Origin: Chlorocebus sabaeus
Lineage: Eukaryota; Chordata; Mammalia; Primates; Cercopithecidae
Length of the DNA stretch: 64,000 nucleotides
NCBI RefSeq assembly: GCF_047675955.1
Contig: NC_132928.1
Location: 44,696,889-44,760,888 of the forward strand
Direction of reading: 5' to 3'
Positions within the stretch are counted from its first letter, which is position 1. The number at the start of each line of letters is the position of its first letter. Below, one piece after another: positions 44,011 through 55,017 of the stretch. The notes below the pieces were generated by a model that was not told where the DNA came from, made no database searches, and saw nothing but the letters and a program-made list of their open reading frames with translations. The position numbers were made by a program, and so were the translations under genes.

Positions 44011-44990
44011 CACTAAGACTCTGACATCTTAATGGAGATCTTGAGGAACTGTGGACCACTAAAGTAACAATATTCTATAAATTTAAAATAGAGAGCTTTA
44101 TTCTTAAAGGTACCAAAACCTGTAGGTGGGAAGCGGAGCTTCCAGTGGACATGAAGAAACAGTGCTTCAAGGGAGGGGTAAAAGGAACAGGAATTTATGC
44201 TGGATGGGGTACCCAAAGAGATATATTTAATAAGCTATAGGGGACATCATGAATATTTATGAAAGAGAAACATGCACATGCACAACTGAGCTTTAGGCCT
44301 CTTTGTGGATCGCAGGTTCAAAAAATAGCAGTGTCGCCACGAGCTAAGGGTGGAGTTTTTAGCCCTCTGATGTCAATATGTGAAGCAGAGGACAGGAAAC
44401 CCTCACTGTGCATCTTCCATAGATCAACCAGTACCACCCCATGGTTGAAGGTCTCTTATTAAGAAGGAATGCTGGTCAGTTGTGGTAGAGCAACTACACA
44501 ACATCCGGTCATGGCCTGCAATGACTGGCTAACAGCAATAAAGAAATGAGTCATTCATTTCTTGTTTTCCAGAGCTGGTTTCTGCTTACTCCTTAGGAAA
44601 GAATTCTGGTCAAAGGTTAATAAGGAATGGGTATACTGAGGCGTAACCATCTTCCATTCTGCATGGCCAGTAACTCAGTGAACTTTTTCTTAGCTTTTAG
44701 GATCTCCGAGGACAAGGGGGACTGATTTAATCCAGCGAGGGAATGAGTGTTGGGATTATTTCTCAGAATCGCGGCTCTAAAGGCTAATGTATTCTGTGTA
44801 GGAATAAAAAACTGATCCAGGTAAAGCTGCATTTCTGTAGACTGTGTTTCCTTTGGAAGAATGATCCTTGAGTAGTAATGGATTCAAACTATGCCCTGCC
44901 AATAAACAGCTGCTTGTCCTTGTGGAGATGTGCATATTCTGTCCAAGTAGTTACTTCAGGAAGCAGACCTTGAAAACAGGAGGAATGCTG
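44011..44990. other. Unassigned sequence, possibly an old LTR
   Basis: No gene recognised. The composition and motifs (cctgtaggtgggaagcgg, caggaatttatgctggatg) suggest an old LTR-like element, but I cannot name it. Confidence 0.3.
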
Positions 44991-44991
44991 G

Positions 44992-45259
44992 TGACACGAT
45001 TTGGCTATGTCTCCATCCAGATCTCATCTTGAATTGTAACTCCCCCAGTTCCCACTTGTCATGGGAGGAACCCAGTGGGAGATGATTGAATCACAGATTT
45101 AGGTCTTTCCTGTGCTCTTCTCGTGATAGTGAATGAGTCTTACAAGATTCAACAGTTTTAAAAATGGGAGTTTCCCTGTGCAAGCTCTTTTTTTTTTTTT
45201 TTTTGCCTGCCACCATCCATATAAGATGTGACTTGCCCCTCCTTGCCTTCCACCATGAT
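44992..45259 (+). mobile_element. THE1-type LTR, 3'-truncated
   Basis: tgacacgatttggctatgtc, atctcatcttgaattgtaac, gagatgattgaatcaca, ctcgtgatagtgaatgagtc, gggagtttccctgtgcaagc, cttgccttccaccatgatt. The final ~90 bases of the LTR are missing. A T tract has expanded at 45188-45204. Confidence 0.8.
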
Positions 45260-45487
45260 TTCTTCAGACTCATATCTCACCACAGAAAGGAATACAGGCA
45301 TATGAGAGACATAGAAAGAAAAATCTGAGTTGGGATCAGACTGAATATGAGAAGTAAGAGTGAGAGAGGACTCAGATCACCGAGGTTTTGTTTGAGTGTA
45401 CCAGAATCTCTACTCTGGGTAGCTACGGTCTCTCGGATGTTAGTGTTTCTGATAGGAAAAACACTTCAGATTTGTTTTATTAAAACG

Positions 45488-45819
45488 CCTTTTTTCTTCT
45501 TTAGAGGCAAGATCTTGCTCCGTCGCCTAGGCTGGAGTGCAGTGGTGTGATCTCAGCTCACTGCAACCTCCACCTCCTGGGTTCAAGTGATTCTCCTGCC
45601 TCAGCCTCCTGAGTAGCTGGGATTACAGGCACACACCACCATGCCCAGCAAATTTTTGTATTTTAGTAGAGACTGGGTTTCACCATGTTGGCCAGGCTGG
45701 TCTCGAACTCCTGACCTTAGGTGATCCACCCACCTCGGCCTCCCAAAGGGAGGTCGCTTGGGATTACAGGCGTGTAATCCCATGCTTGGGATTACAGGTG
45801 TGAGCCACCAAGCTTGGCC
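45488..45819 (-). mobile_element. AluS element with a 28-bp internal tandem duplication
   Basis: Antisense Alu. Near the head, GCTTGGGATTACAGGYGTG occurs at 45756-45774 and again at 45784-45802, with taatcccat between. Confidence 0.9.
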
Positions 45820-45949
45820 TAAAATGTATATACATATTTTTAACTATTGGGAAGAGCTTCAGACACCAGGAAGCTGGTTGCTCCCTGACAGATAAAGTTA
45901 CAGAGCTTTAATTTGGTCTGGGAAAACTTTGTTCCTTAGCAATTAAGCC

Positions 45950-46480
45950 ACACATTGGGAATGTGTTGGGAGAAAAACTTTTTCTCCACCAACTTGCTGA
46001 GGGACTGTGAGTTAACAGTTAACTGACAATAGACAGATTAACAGAAGAAAAGACAAAATTTATTCGCATGCTTGCAGGAACACACAAGCAAGTGGCTATC
46101 TGAATAGCGGGAGCAATGGTTTTATATGGCTGAATAATGGTAATGGCTGAATAAAAAAAAGAGGGATGGGGCAGAAGATAGATTTTCTAGGGAAACAAAT
46201 GAGACAGTTGGTAATAAAGTTTGTTCATACAATTTTCATCCCTGGAGGTAATGGTCAGTGTCCTTGCTGGCTGAAAAGTCTCTGAGACAGAAGATTTATG
46301 ACAACTTCATTCTACAACCTCTGCCTTTATCAGATAAGGGAAGCTCAGAAAAGGCTTCTTTCTGCATCCCGTCGGCTGTGTTCCAAATGACTTATTTAAG
46401 TCGTCTTTATGCCATGTTGGTGGAACATGAGCCCTGTCAAATGCAACCTGTAAGCGCTAGTGTTTTGGAGCTTTTGTCGT
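45950..46480. repeat. Unassigned old repeat, LTR-like (copy 1 of a pair)
   Basis: Resembles 51241-51500: an actttttctcc / attttttcttt start, gactgacaatagacagattaac versus aactgacaaacaacagattagc, then a run with wtttattcgcatg / atcatttatgtac. The family is not named; possibly an old LTR. Confidence 0.4.
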
Positions 46481-47002
46481 GATGCATTAATTTAGTTCCA
46501 TCATTCCAGCTACTCCTTTGACCCTAAAATTGCACTTATCTCTCTTTTTATAAGGCCAATGCTTTTCAAGTGTTGGGCCTCACAAAATGCTGGTATTCAT
46601 AAGGGAGTTTATGAGGGGTTGCTAGTTTGTGGAAAAAACAAATAATTTTATTTTAGATGAATTGAGTTTCAATTAAAGGTAAGAACTCTAAGTACAAATG
46701 TCCACTTCTGTAAATAGAAAACAAAGACCTGAGCTTAGGAAAGAAACTGGAAATACAGATATGGATTGGAAGGTCATGGTCACAAGCTGAAAGGTGAAGG
46801 AGGTGAAGATCCCGAGAGAGGAGATGGAACTAGAAGGCTCTGAACTGAACCTTAGAGGAAGTTTACTTTTATACTGTGTGGGAAGGAAGAATCAGTGAGA
46901 GGATCAGAGAATGAAAGATGCAGTGAAGTCACATAAGAGGAAGCCTATGAGACTGTAGCCTCAAGAAAGCTGGGGAAATAGTTTTTAAATAGGAGAAGCC
47001 AT
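46481..47002. other. Unannotated sequence
   Basis: No clear element. Purine-rich stretches at 46740-46990 could be old L2, not called. Confidence 0.35.
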
Positions 47003-47121
47003 GTTTACAGTCATACCAATCTGAATGTGCCCATCTCATCTGATCTCAGAAGCTAACCAGGGTCAGGCCTGGTTAGTACTGGATGGGAGACCACCTGGGA
47101 TTACCTGGTGCTATAGGTCTT
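47003..47121 (+). pseudogene. 5S rRNA pseudogene
   Basis: About 119 bp aligned end to end with vertebrate 5S rRNA: gtttacagtcatacc for GTCTACGGCCATACC, atctgatctcagaagctaac, ggcctggttagtact, ggatgggagaccacctgg, ggtgctatagg. Many changes are CpG decay, and one T is missing in TACTTGG. The internal promoter elements are nearly intact: box A AGCTAACCAGGGTC has one change, box C GGATGGGAGACCACCTGG one change. A run of ~17 T follows, as a pol III terminator would. Confidence 0.9.
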
Positions 47122-47229
47122 TTTTTTTTTTTTTTAAATTATTTTTTTAATTTAAAAAGGAGAGGATAGTCAATAACAGTCTAAGCTGTCTTAAACTGAA
47201 GGGGTCTGTCAATAAAAAGAGGGCCAAAG

Positions 47230-47512
47230 GGCCAGGTGTGCTGGCTCACACCCATAATCTCAGCACTTTGGGAGGCCAAGGTAGGCGGATCACCTGAGGT
47301 CAGGAGTTCGAGACCAGCCTGGCCAACATGGCAAACCCCCTCTCTACTAAAAATATAAAAAATTAGCCAGGTGTGGTGGCAGGCGCCTGTAATCCCAGTT
47401 ACTTGGGAGGCTGAGGCAGGAGAATCGCTTGAACCCAGGAGGCAGAGGTTTCAGTGAGCCGAGATTGAACCATTGCACTCCAGCCTGGGTGACAGAGAAA
47501 AAAAAAAAAAAG
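47230..47512 (+). mobile_element. AluS element
   Basis: Sense Alu from ggccaggtgtgctggctcac to a short A tail at 47498-47511. Confidence 0.9.
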
Positions 47513-48192
47513 GCCAAAGAAAGACAAAGAAAATGATACAGAACCTGGTCAGTTGAGCAGAAAGGAGCCAGAGTTACAATAGGCAATTAAGGTTGTAAAA
47601 CATGTTGCTTTTTTTTTTTTTTTTAAATGGGTAAGAGGGCATTTGATATACTAGGTTGCAAGAAAATGGGCAAATAACAGGAGGCCCATTACTGTAAGAA
47701 GGGGCTCAGGAACTGGACCCAGGTTCAGAATCCCTGACAGAACCCAAATCTGTGGCACTCCTGCAGCTCCAAATTTTAGCTGAATAAGATGGAAAGCCTG
47801 CTACTCTTGTTGAATAAGTGATTCTGAAACCATGGAAATGTATACAAGGTGATAGTGTGACTCATGTTTATAGAATGTTTATTTTTCGTCTGTTTGAGAG
47901 ATATGTTTTGTAATTATTGTGAAAATCTGTGTGTGTGTTGGTTATTTAAATGTTTAGGTAGATTGTGTTTTTTAGGTTTGAAAATTTATTCTGTCAGATA
48001 TTTGAAATATTTGAATAAAATATGTAAAATACAAAAACATAGTTTAAAATATTTTAGGGGAATTTAGTCTTTTATTACTAATAACAAATTGCATATTAAC
48101 CTAAGAACAAATCAAATCGTTCTTTATTTTTTAAAATAATTGGATTTATAAATAGAAGAAGTTGAACTTAATAATGAAGTTTTATTTTAGAA
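47513..48192. other. Unannotated sequence
   Basis: No recognised element. T tract at 47608-47625. The plus-strand open frame at 47864-48067 has no recognisable feature. Confidence 0.4.
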
Positions 48193-48391
48193 GGGGCCAT
48201 GCGCGGTGGCTTATGCCTGTAATCCCAGCACTTTGGGAGGCCGAGGCGGGCAGCTGCTGGGGAGGCTGAGGCAGGAGAATTGCTTGAACCCAGGAGGCGG
48301 AGGTTTCAGTGAACCGAGATCACACCACTGCACTCCAGCCAGGGAGCGAGTTGAGACAGCAAGACTCTGTCTCAAAAAAAAAGAAGAAAAC
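48193..48391 (+). mobile_element. Alu with an internal deletion
   Basis: Sense Alu. Sequence jumps from aggccgaggcgggcagctg to ctggggaggctgaggcagg, losing roughly 100 bp between the middle of the left monomer and the start of the right. Confidence 0.85.
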
Positions 48392-48931
48392 ATATGGAAA
48401 AAATTCTATGACATTGAATTTAACAAAAATTTCTTAAATATGACATCCAAAACACAAACAACAAAAGAAAATAAATAGAACTTCATCAAAATTAAGAACT
48501 TCCATGAATCAAAGAACGTCATCAAGAGAATGAAAAGACAACCCATAGAATGGGAGAAAATATTTGCAAATCATATATCTGATAAGGGATTAATATCTAG
48601 AATATATAAAGGACTCCTACAACTCAACAACCAAAAAGCAAACAACCCAATTAAAACATGTAAAAATGTTCAGAAATGAAACAGACTTGAGTAGAGTTTT
48701 CTACAAAGAACTATACAATGGCCAACAAGCACATGAAAAGATGCTCAACATTACTAGTCATTAGGGAAATGCAAACCCAAACTACAGTGAAATACCACTT
48801 CACACCCATTAGGATGGCTATTATGAAGAAAGAAAAATAACAAGTGCTCATGAGGATGTGGAGAAATTAGAACCTTTGTGCATTGCTGGTGAGAATTTAA
48901 CGTAGTACAGCTGCTTCGGGAAACAGTTTGG
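48392..48931 (+). mobile_element. L1 ORF2 3' part, sense
   Basis: attaagaacttccatgaatc, gggagaaaatatttgcaaatc, aaaagatgctcaacattac, ccacttcacacccattagg and ggagaaattagaacctttgtgc form the ordered ORF2 end of L1. Frames are broken. It continues after two Alus at 49321. Confidence 0.8.
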
Positions 48932-49013
48932 CTGCTCCTCCCAAACTCAGGCAATCCTCCTGCCTCAGCCTCCCAAAGTGCTGGGATTACAGGCATGAGG
49001 CACTGTGTCTGGC
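48932..49013 (-). mobile_element. Alu 5' fragment
   Basis: Antisense scrap: ctcaggcaatcctcctgcc to gcactgtgtctggcc. Confidence 0.75.
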
Positions 49014-49021
49014 CTTATTCT

Positions 49022-49320
49022 GCTTTGTTTGTTTGTTTGTTTCTTTCTTTTTAGATGGAGTCTCTGTCGCCAGGCTGGAGTACAGTGGCATGATCTCGGC
49101 TCACTGCAATCTCAGCCTCCTGGGTTCAAGTGACTCTCCTGCCTCAGCCTCCAGAGTAGCTGGGACTACAGGTGAGCACCACCTCACCTGGCTAATTTTT
49201 TGTATTTTAGCAGAGATGAGGTTTCACCATATTGGCCAGGTTGGTCTCGATCTTCTGACCTCATGATACCTTGGCCTCCCAAAGTGCTGGGATTACAGGC
49301 ATGAGTCACCGTGCCAGGCC
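49022..49320 (-). mobile_element. AluS element
   Basis: Antisense Alu with TTTG/TTTC tail. cttattctgcttt precedes it (about 49014) and follows it (about 49320), a good target duplication. Confidence 0.9.
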
Positions 49321-49470
49321 CTTATTCTGCTTTTAAGAGGTACCTAGAATAGTTGAGTTCATAAAGACAGAAAGTAGAATAGTGATTACCAGGGGCGAGG
49401 GGGAAGGGTAGAATGGAGAGTTATTGTTTAATGAACACAGAGATTCTGTTTGGAATTATAAAAAAGGCTA
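49321..49470 (+). mobile_element. L1 3' part, sense (continuation)
   Basis: ttcataaagacagaaagtag and gtgattaccaggggcgagg fit L1M after the segment at 48392-48931. Confidence 0.65.
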
Positions 49471-49588
49471 AGGAGAAGGTGTGTGATGAGGAAGTTGAAG
49501 GCTTTGATTTTGATTGGCAGAAGTAGGCTATAATTGCAAGAAACATTTAGGGTGAGTGGTAGTGTTTTAAATTTAACTTAATATCAAG

Positions 49589-49876
49589 GCCGGGCATGGT
49601 GCCTCACACCTGTAATCCCAGCCCTTTGGGAGGCTGAGGCAGGAGGATCACTTAAGGTCAGTAGTTCAAGACCAGCCTGGCCAACATGGTGAGACCCCTT
49701 ATCTCCACTAAAAATACAAAAAATAGCCAGGTGTGGTGGCTCATGCCTGTAGTCCCACCTACTTGGGAGGTCGAGGCCGGAGAATCGCTTGAATCTGGGA
49801 GGCAGAGGTTGTAGTGAACGGAGATCGCACAACTGCACTCCAATCTGGGTGATAGGAGTGAAACTGTCTCAAAAAC

Positions 49877-49907
<31 letters not shown>

Positions 49908-49915
49908 ACAAAAAC
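49589..49915 (+). mobile_element. AluS element
   Basis: Sense Alu from ggccgggcatggtgcctcac; tail of AAAAC and AAAAAC units (49872-49913). Confidence 0.9.
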
Positions 49916-50179
49916 TTTTAGTATCTAAAGAGACAGAATGGGAAGAGATTGTAGATGGTGGAAAGGGGAGTAAGTGAGAGGAAGAAGTCCTGGGAGAAAG
50001 TAAGGGAAAACAGATGTTGGAATGAGGGATGCCTATTTCTCCAAGATGCCAAGGAGAAGAGAAAAAATATAAAGATATTTTAGAAGTAGAAAGGAGGAAA
50101 AACTGAAGGGATTACTTACAAATAACTTTGATCTCTATAAAGAAGGAAGTTGGATGTTAAATCGTCTTTGGATGAGGAG
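49916..50179. other. Unannotated purine-rich sequence
   Basis: No recognised element. Confidence 0.35.
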
Positions 50180-50540
50180 GAGTCCCTAGAACATAAGCGT
50201 GTGCATGGCCTGTTTCCTCTGTCTCAAATGCTTTGCCCCTAGTCACCCATGCAGCTCATCTCCCATTTCCTTCAAGTCCTCTTCTCAGTGAGGCCAACTC
50301 TAGCACCATATCTTAACCTGCTCTCTGCAGTCTGGAACCCCTTTAGCTTCTTCTTTTTCTCTTTTTTCATAGCTCTTATTATTGTCAAATATACTATATA
50401 ATTTACCTACTGTATTTGTTTTCTGTCACCCCTCACCAGAATGTAAGTCCACAAGAACAGGGAGTTTTTGTCTTTTTTGTTTACTTAGAATGGTGCCTGC
50501 TGTTCAACAAATATTTGTTAACAAATAAAAAGAAAAGTAG
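50180..50540 (+). mobile_element. L2 3' end
   Basis: Sense L2: atgctttgcccctagtcac, ttcaagtcctcttctcagtgagg, aatgtaagtccacaagaacaggg, then caacaaatatttgttaac. Confidence 0.75.
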
Positions 50541-51240
50541 ATGTTGAATGGAGGCAAGAAAAAAAGAAAAGATCATTTTTGGAAAACTTGTAGTAAAGCT
50601 GATATTTACTTGCTTCAAATCATACAGCTGTACGGGTTGTTAAAATATTGACACACTTCTCTATCAGTTGGCAAGTATCTGCTGCTCAGGTAACTTCTGC
50701 TTCTCCCCCAGGCCTCAGTCAGCAATGAAAGAGTAAATGCAAAATGTACCTGGGTTCTCTCTCAGACCCTGCTCTAAAACCATATCAATTTAAGGTTGAT
50801 GCCTCTGTCATACTAGTTGTTTAAAATTTCGAATATTATCCATGACATAGATGATTTTAAGGAATCAGTAAAAAATAACCAAATTACTGGGCATTACTGG
50901 GCAGATTATTGGGCAGCAGTATGGGCCCCATTGAAGTGAAAAGCATGAATTTATAGAAAGCCATGTCAACCAAGTTCGCTGACTTCCTCCATCAAGTCAT
51001 CAGCACACAGAAAGTGACAATAAAGATGATTAAGATAGAGCAGAGATGGGCGTGAGAGTGGGGGTGGGAGATGGGCTAGAGATTTTAGTTGATAAGAAGA
51101 AGCTACTTTGAGATGGCTGATAATGGGATCTGGCTGAGGGTTCAATGTCATTTTCCTGATGACATTTAACCAGATGAATGGATTAGATGACTTGGGAGGG
51201 CTTCAGTGATGACAGAATCCAGAGTGGTGGTCCCCTTACA
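50541..51240. other. Unannotated sequence
   Basis: No clear element; parts may be old L2. Confidence 0.35.
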
Positions 51241-51500
51241 ACTGCCAGGGAGGACAAATTTTTCTTTACCCTCTTAGATTCAATTTTTGGAGGCTTTCAA
51301 GTGAAACTGACAAACAACAGATTAGCAAGAAAATAGATTTAATCATTTATGTACAGGACACACATAAATTGGGACCTATATACCATTTCAACAGGGAAGG
51401 GGAGGAGAAGAGTATTTATGGGAAAACAAATGACTTTCTGGAAAGACTTACGGACTTTTAGGAGAATAGATGGGACACATAATAGTTTTGTGACAATGCC
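51241..51500. repeat. Unassigned old repeat, LTR-like (copy 2 of a pair)
   Basis: Diverged relative of 45950-46480 in the same orientation, sharing the order of blocks around cagattarc and the following A/T-rich run. Confidence 0.4.
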
Positions 51501-51507
51501 CATTTAA

Positions 51508-51805
51508 GAGTGGTGTGGAGACTTGTGGCTCACACCTGTAATCCCAGCACTTTGGGAGGCTGAGGTGAATAGATTGCTTGAGCTCAGGAGTTTGAGACCA
51601 GCCTGGGCAACATGGTGAAACCCCATCTCTACAAAAAATACAAAAATTAGCCAGCCATGGTAGCACATGGCTGTAGTCCTATCCTAGCTACTGGGGAGGC
51701 TGAGGTGGGAGGATCGCTTGAACCTGGAGAGGTCAGGCTGCAGTGGGCCATGATCATGCCACTATACTCCAGCCTGGGCAGTGAGACCCTGTCTCACACA
51801 CACAT
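51508..51805 (+). mobile_element. AluJ-like element
   Basis: Sense Alu from about gtggctcacacctgtaatcc; the tail became CACA repeats (51796-51812). Confidence 0.85.
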
Positions 51806-51954
51806 ACACACACAATTCTGGAGTAGTGAATTTTGGAGCCCTTCACTCCACAACTCATTTGAGCTTTGGGACAAAAAAACAAAGAGTCAACTTCAATTAT
51901 TTTTGTTCCTGTTTTCGTATGTCTGAAGACCTTGTCATTTCAATATTGAATTGA

Positions 51955-52060
51955 GACAATAACTCTTTATCATAGATTGTCCTGAGTGTTATAGAAAATA
52001 GCATAATGATACAAGACACACTGCCTGCCCTCAAGATGCTTATCATCTAGTGGGAGAGGC
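51955..52060 (-). mobile_element. L2 fragment
   Basis: Antisense L2 signal: actgcctgccctcaagatgcttatcatctagtggg in pieces. Confidence 0.5.
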
Positions 52061-53339
52061 AACACTGATATTCTTCAAGCATGTCACTTGTAAGTTTGTG
52101 TATTATAGATTATAAATATGATTCGATTTTAAATTCTATGAAACCAGTGTAAAATAATGGGTCATGAGCAGAATCTGATAGACATCCATTGTTCTCTTGG
52201 ATTTGATCACCTGTGTAATACTGCAGTTTCGGCTCTCCTAGAGAATTCTGCTTGCCAGTGAAAGTGCTACTTTGAGATTGTGTTGTAAAATGTTCAAGTC
52301 CATTTCAAATTTAAAGTATCTTATCATTTTTGTGATGAGTTAAATTATACCAGCTCTTGACCACACCATTCTAAGTATCCTCTCTGGAAAGAGAAGCTCT
52401 GAAAATATATATCTTTTGGCCAAGTGGCAATTTTTATACCTTCTCTTTTACATTTAAAGAAGTTTTTGTTTATTGTTTTTTTTTTTGTATGTTATTAGCA
52501 GTTTACACAGGATCTGTGTAACAAACAGATCCTGTTTTGACTTCTACTCTAAATTGTGGAGTATGTCTGTGTGATTTTAATTCAACGAGTGCCTGCTTTT
52601 CAGTCTAGACACACATTTGCCTGACAGTAACAGGTGATATCATCTCTATATGGGAATATGCTCTTATTAAACACATTTGTGGTTGAAAGCACCATTTTTT
52701 ATATGAGAAATCATGTAGAGAGAGCTCTGCTTGTATTATGGGGGGGAGTCGGGGAGGGATGATGTATTTCTTCCTTAGCTTATCATAATTAGAGATATTT
52801 GTGTGAAAATACAGTCTCTGTTGCTTAAGTGTTGCTCAGCTCCTGCTGATCTGTTCTCACTCACAGGCATAGTCCTTTGTAATATAATAGTTAGTTGCTG
52901 TGGAGATGATTATCCTGTCATGGAGAAAAAAGACTTATGAATTTAAATGAAGAATGAGCAGCAGGAGCAAAAGAACTATGCCAAAAGTCAAGCACTTCAT
53001 CCAATTTAATTTTATCTTGCCTTTTTAATATATGTTATGTCATAAAGTTGGATGTATCCACTTAAATAATATAGTTTCAGGGTTAATGATGAATAATGAC
53101 AAACGGCAAATTTGAAAGGAAAAGCAAAATATAATACTGACATCCTATACAGAGGCAAGAATGAGTTCAAGTTATAGAAAATTCAGCAAGAATAAACATA
53201 TACTATTGGACCATGCCCTATGGTTTAAATAAACAGTTAAGTATTTGGACACTTCTACTGCAGTCTTGATGAATTGTTCGGGTATTTTAGGCATCATTCA
53301 ACAAGTAGGAAGCAGAATGTTGAGACAGAAAGAGAATAG
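52061..53339. other. Repeat-poor stretch
   Basis: No recognised repeat or exon. Contains a hairpin (52507-52535) and a G-rich run (52740-52758, gggggg, gggg and ggg runs) that could fold as a G-quadruplex. Confidence 0.45.
52507..52535. other. 10-bp hairpin
   Basis: ACAGGATCTG (52507-52516) pairs perfectly with CAGATCCTGT (52526-52535) across a 9-nt loop. Confidence 0.75.
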
Positions 53340-53470
53340 TCTATGTATCAAACAGCTGATTTGAATTTCTACTCTGCCATTTACCAGTCATTGTCTTAGG
53401 ATTCTGTTTCATCAATTATAAAACTGGGAAAAATTTGTAGAGTTGTTTTCATGGCTGTTCAACTGGTATG
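53340..53470 (+). repeat. MIR element
   Basis: Sense MIR: atttctactctgccatttacc, gattctgtttcatcaattataaaactggg. Confidence 0.65.
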
Positions 53471-53594
53471 GATTCATATGGCTATGTCAGTCATTTACAG
53501 CCAAAGACATTCATTCGTTGGTCATTGCATTCATTCTAATAGGTTAGTGCCTGTTCTGTACTAGTTATTACATATTCCAAATATTATCTATGTT

Positions 53595-53960
53595 TGTCAG
53601 GACAAGATAGGCTATGTGGTTATAACAGACAAATTCTGAAATCTTAGTGGTTTAACACAATGAAATTAAATTTTTCACTCTTGTAGATTCCAGTGTGGAT
53701 TTGTCAGCTCACCTTCCTCTTGTGGCTGGTGGCTTCCAAGACAAGATCATTATTGCAGGAGAAAAGAGGGATGGAGGAGGCATGTCAGCTTTTAACTTCT
53801 TTGGCCCCAGACACATGCTATTTCTACTCATAGTTCTCTGTTGGGAACTAGTCCCATGTTCCCAATCTATCTGCAAGTGAAGCTGGGAGATGTGGACATT
53901 TTGCAGTCATTGGTGAGCACTGTAACTATCTCTTCCATATCACCCTTTGTTTTTGTGAGT
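53595..53960. repeat. Unassigned old interspersed repeat (copy 2 of a pair)
   Basis: taggctatgtggttataac, cttagtggtttaacacaatg, ggaactagtcccatg, ggtgagcactgtaac follow the same order as 17991-18400 (ggttatgttatgatatagtaac, acatgccttaacacaac, gaactagttgtacag, ggtgaacaatactaac). Family not named. Confidence 0.45.
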
Positions 53961-54479
53961 GTTAGATAAGATAAGGTAGACGAAGGATTTACAATTGTCT
54001 CTGATGAGCAACATTAGATGGCAAAGCTTGATCCAGGTTTAAGTCTTGGCATGAATAATGACATGGTTGAGATTTTCATTTTTACCTGAAACCAGCAAAT
54101 AAACAGAAGAAAGAATATTCACGAAGTGATAAAAAATACAGTGTAATACATGTTGACTGCAGTGCCCCTGTGCCTTTACCTGCCTTGTTCCTTATGGAAG
54201 CACATCTCAGATCAGCAGCCTCAGCAGCCTGTGGAGGGGAGGAACATACCAGCTCTGAGGAGCCCAGATCAGAGGCTTGTTGCCTGTCAACTATTTTAGG
54301 ACTGGATGGTGGTAGTATGGTGAGTGAAAGGGATATGTCGACATGCAAGAGTGTGCCCTATTAACATAAATAAATTTCTTTGCCTTGATACCTCAGTTAG
54401 GAAAAAAGAAAGAAAGAAAGAAATTTCTTGCTGAGTTATAGTTCTCTATTACACAATTTATTCCTCAGTGCATCTTTGA
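53961..54479. other. Unannotated sequence with an AAAG tract
   Basis: No recognised element; AAAG/AAGA tract at about 54402-54423. Confidence 0.4.
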
Positions 54480-54670
54480 GACTGTATGAAAAAGAATGTC
54501 CTGAGTTTATGCTTTGTGTCTATGGTAGAGTTATGCTGGATATTGTAGGGTGTAATATAGGCTAAAGAAAAATAAAACCTAATCTCCTCTCCTAAATAGT
54601 TTATCATCTAATTAAGGAGATGGAAGTCTCTTTCAGTAAATACATCAATAAATAAATGGCAAAACTGTAT
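54480..54670 (-). mobile_element. L2 fragment
   Basis: Weak antisense L2: tagtttatcatctaattaagg, then taaatacatcaataaataaatgg. Confidence 0.4.
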
Positions 54671-55017
54671 GTATGAAACAAAGACAATTTTAAAATAGGG
54701 TAGGATAAAATAAGGTGTTGATTCTGAGGTACAAATGACCAAAACAAAAGGAATGAAAGAAGAGGAGAAGTACTAGGAAAGTTAGTATCAGTCAGGCAGC
54801 ATTAATTTCCCATGGACGGTTAAAGAATATTGTAGTTGAGGTTCCAGTACCACAGCCAAGAAGTGCAGACATCACATTTAACAACAGGACTAGTATTGGA
54901 GGCTGAGAAAATTTCAGCTCAGTTGCTGTGGACAAGATAACACCAGCAGTAGCCTGGGTGCTGTGGGAATGAAATATGGATGAGATATGCCCCTGGGGCA
55001 TCTCAGAAATGTCAGAG
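54671..55017. other. Unannotated sequence
   Basis: No recognised element; open frames on the minus strand have no recognisable domain. Confidence 0.4.
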
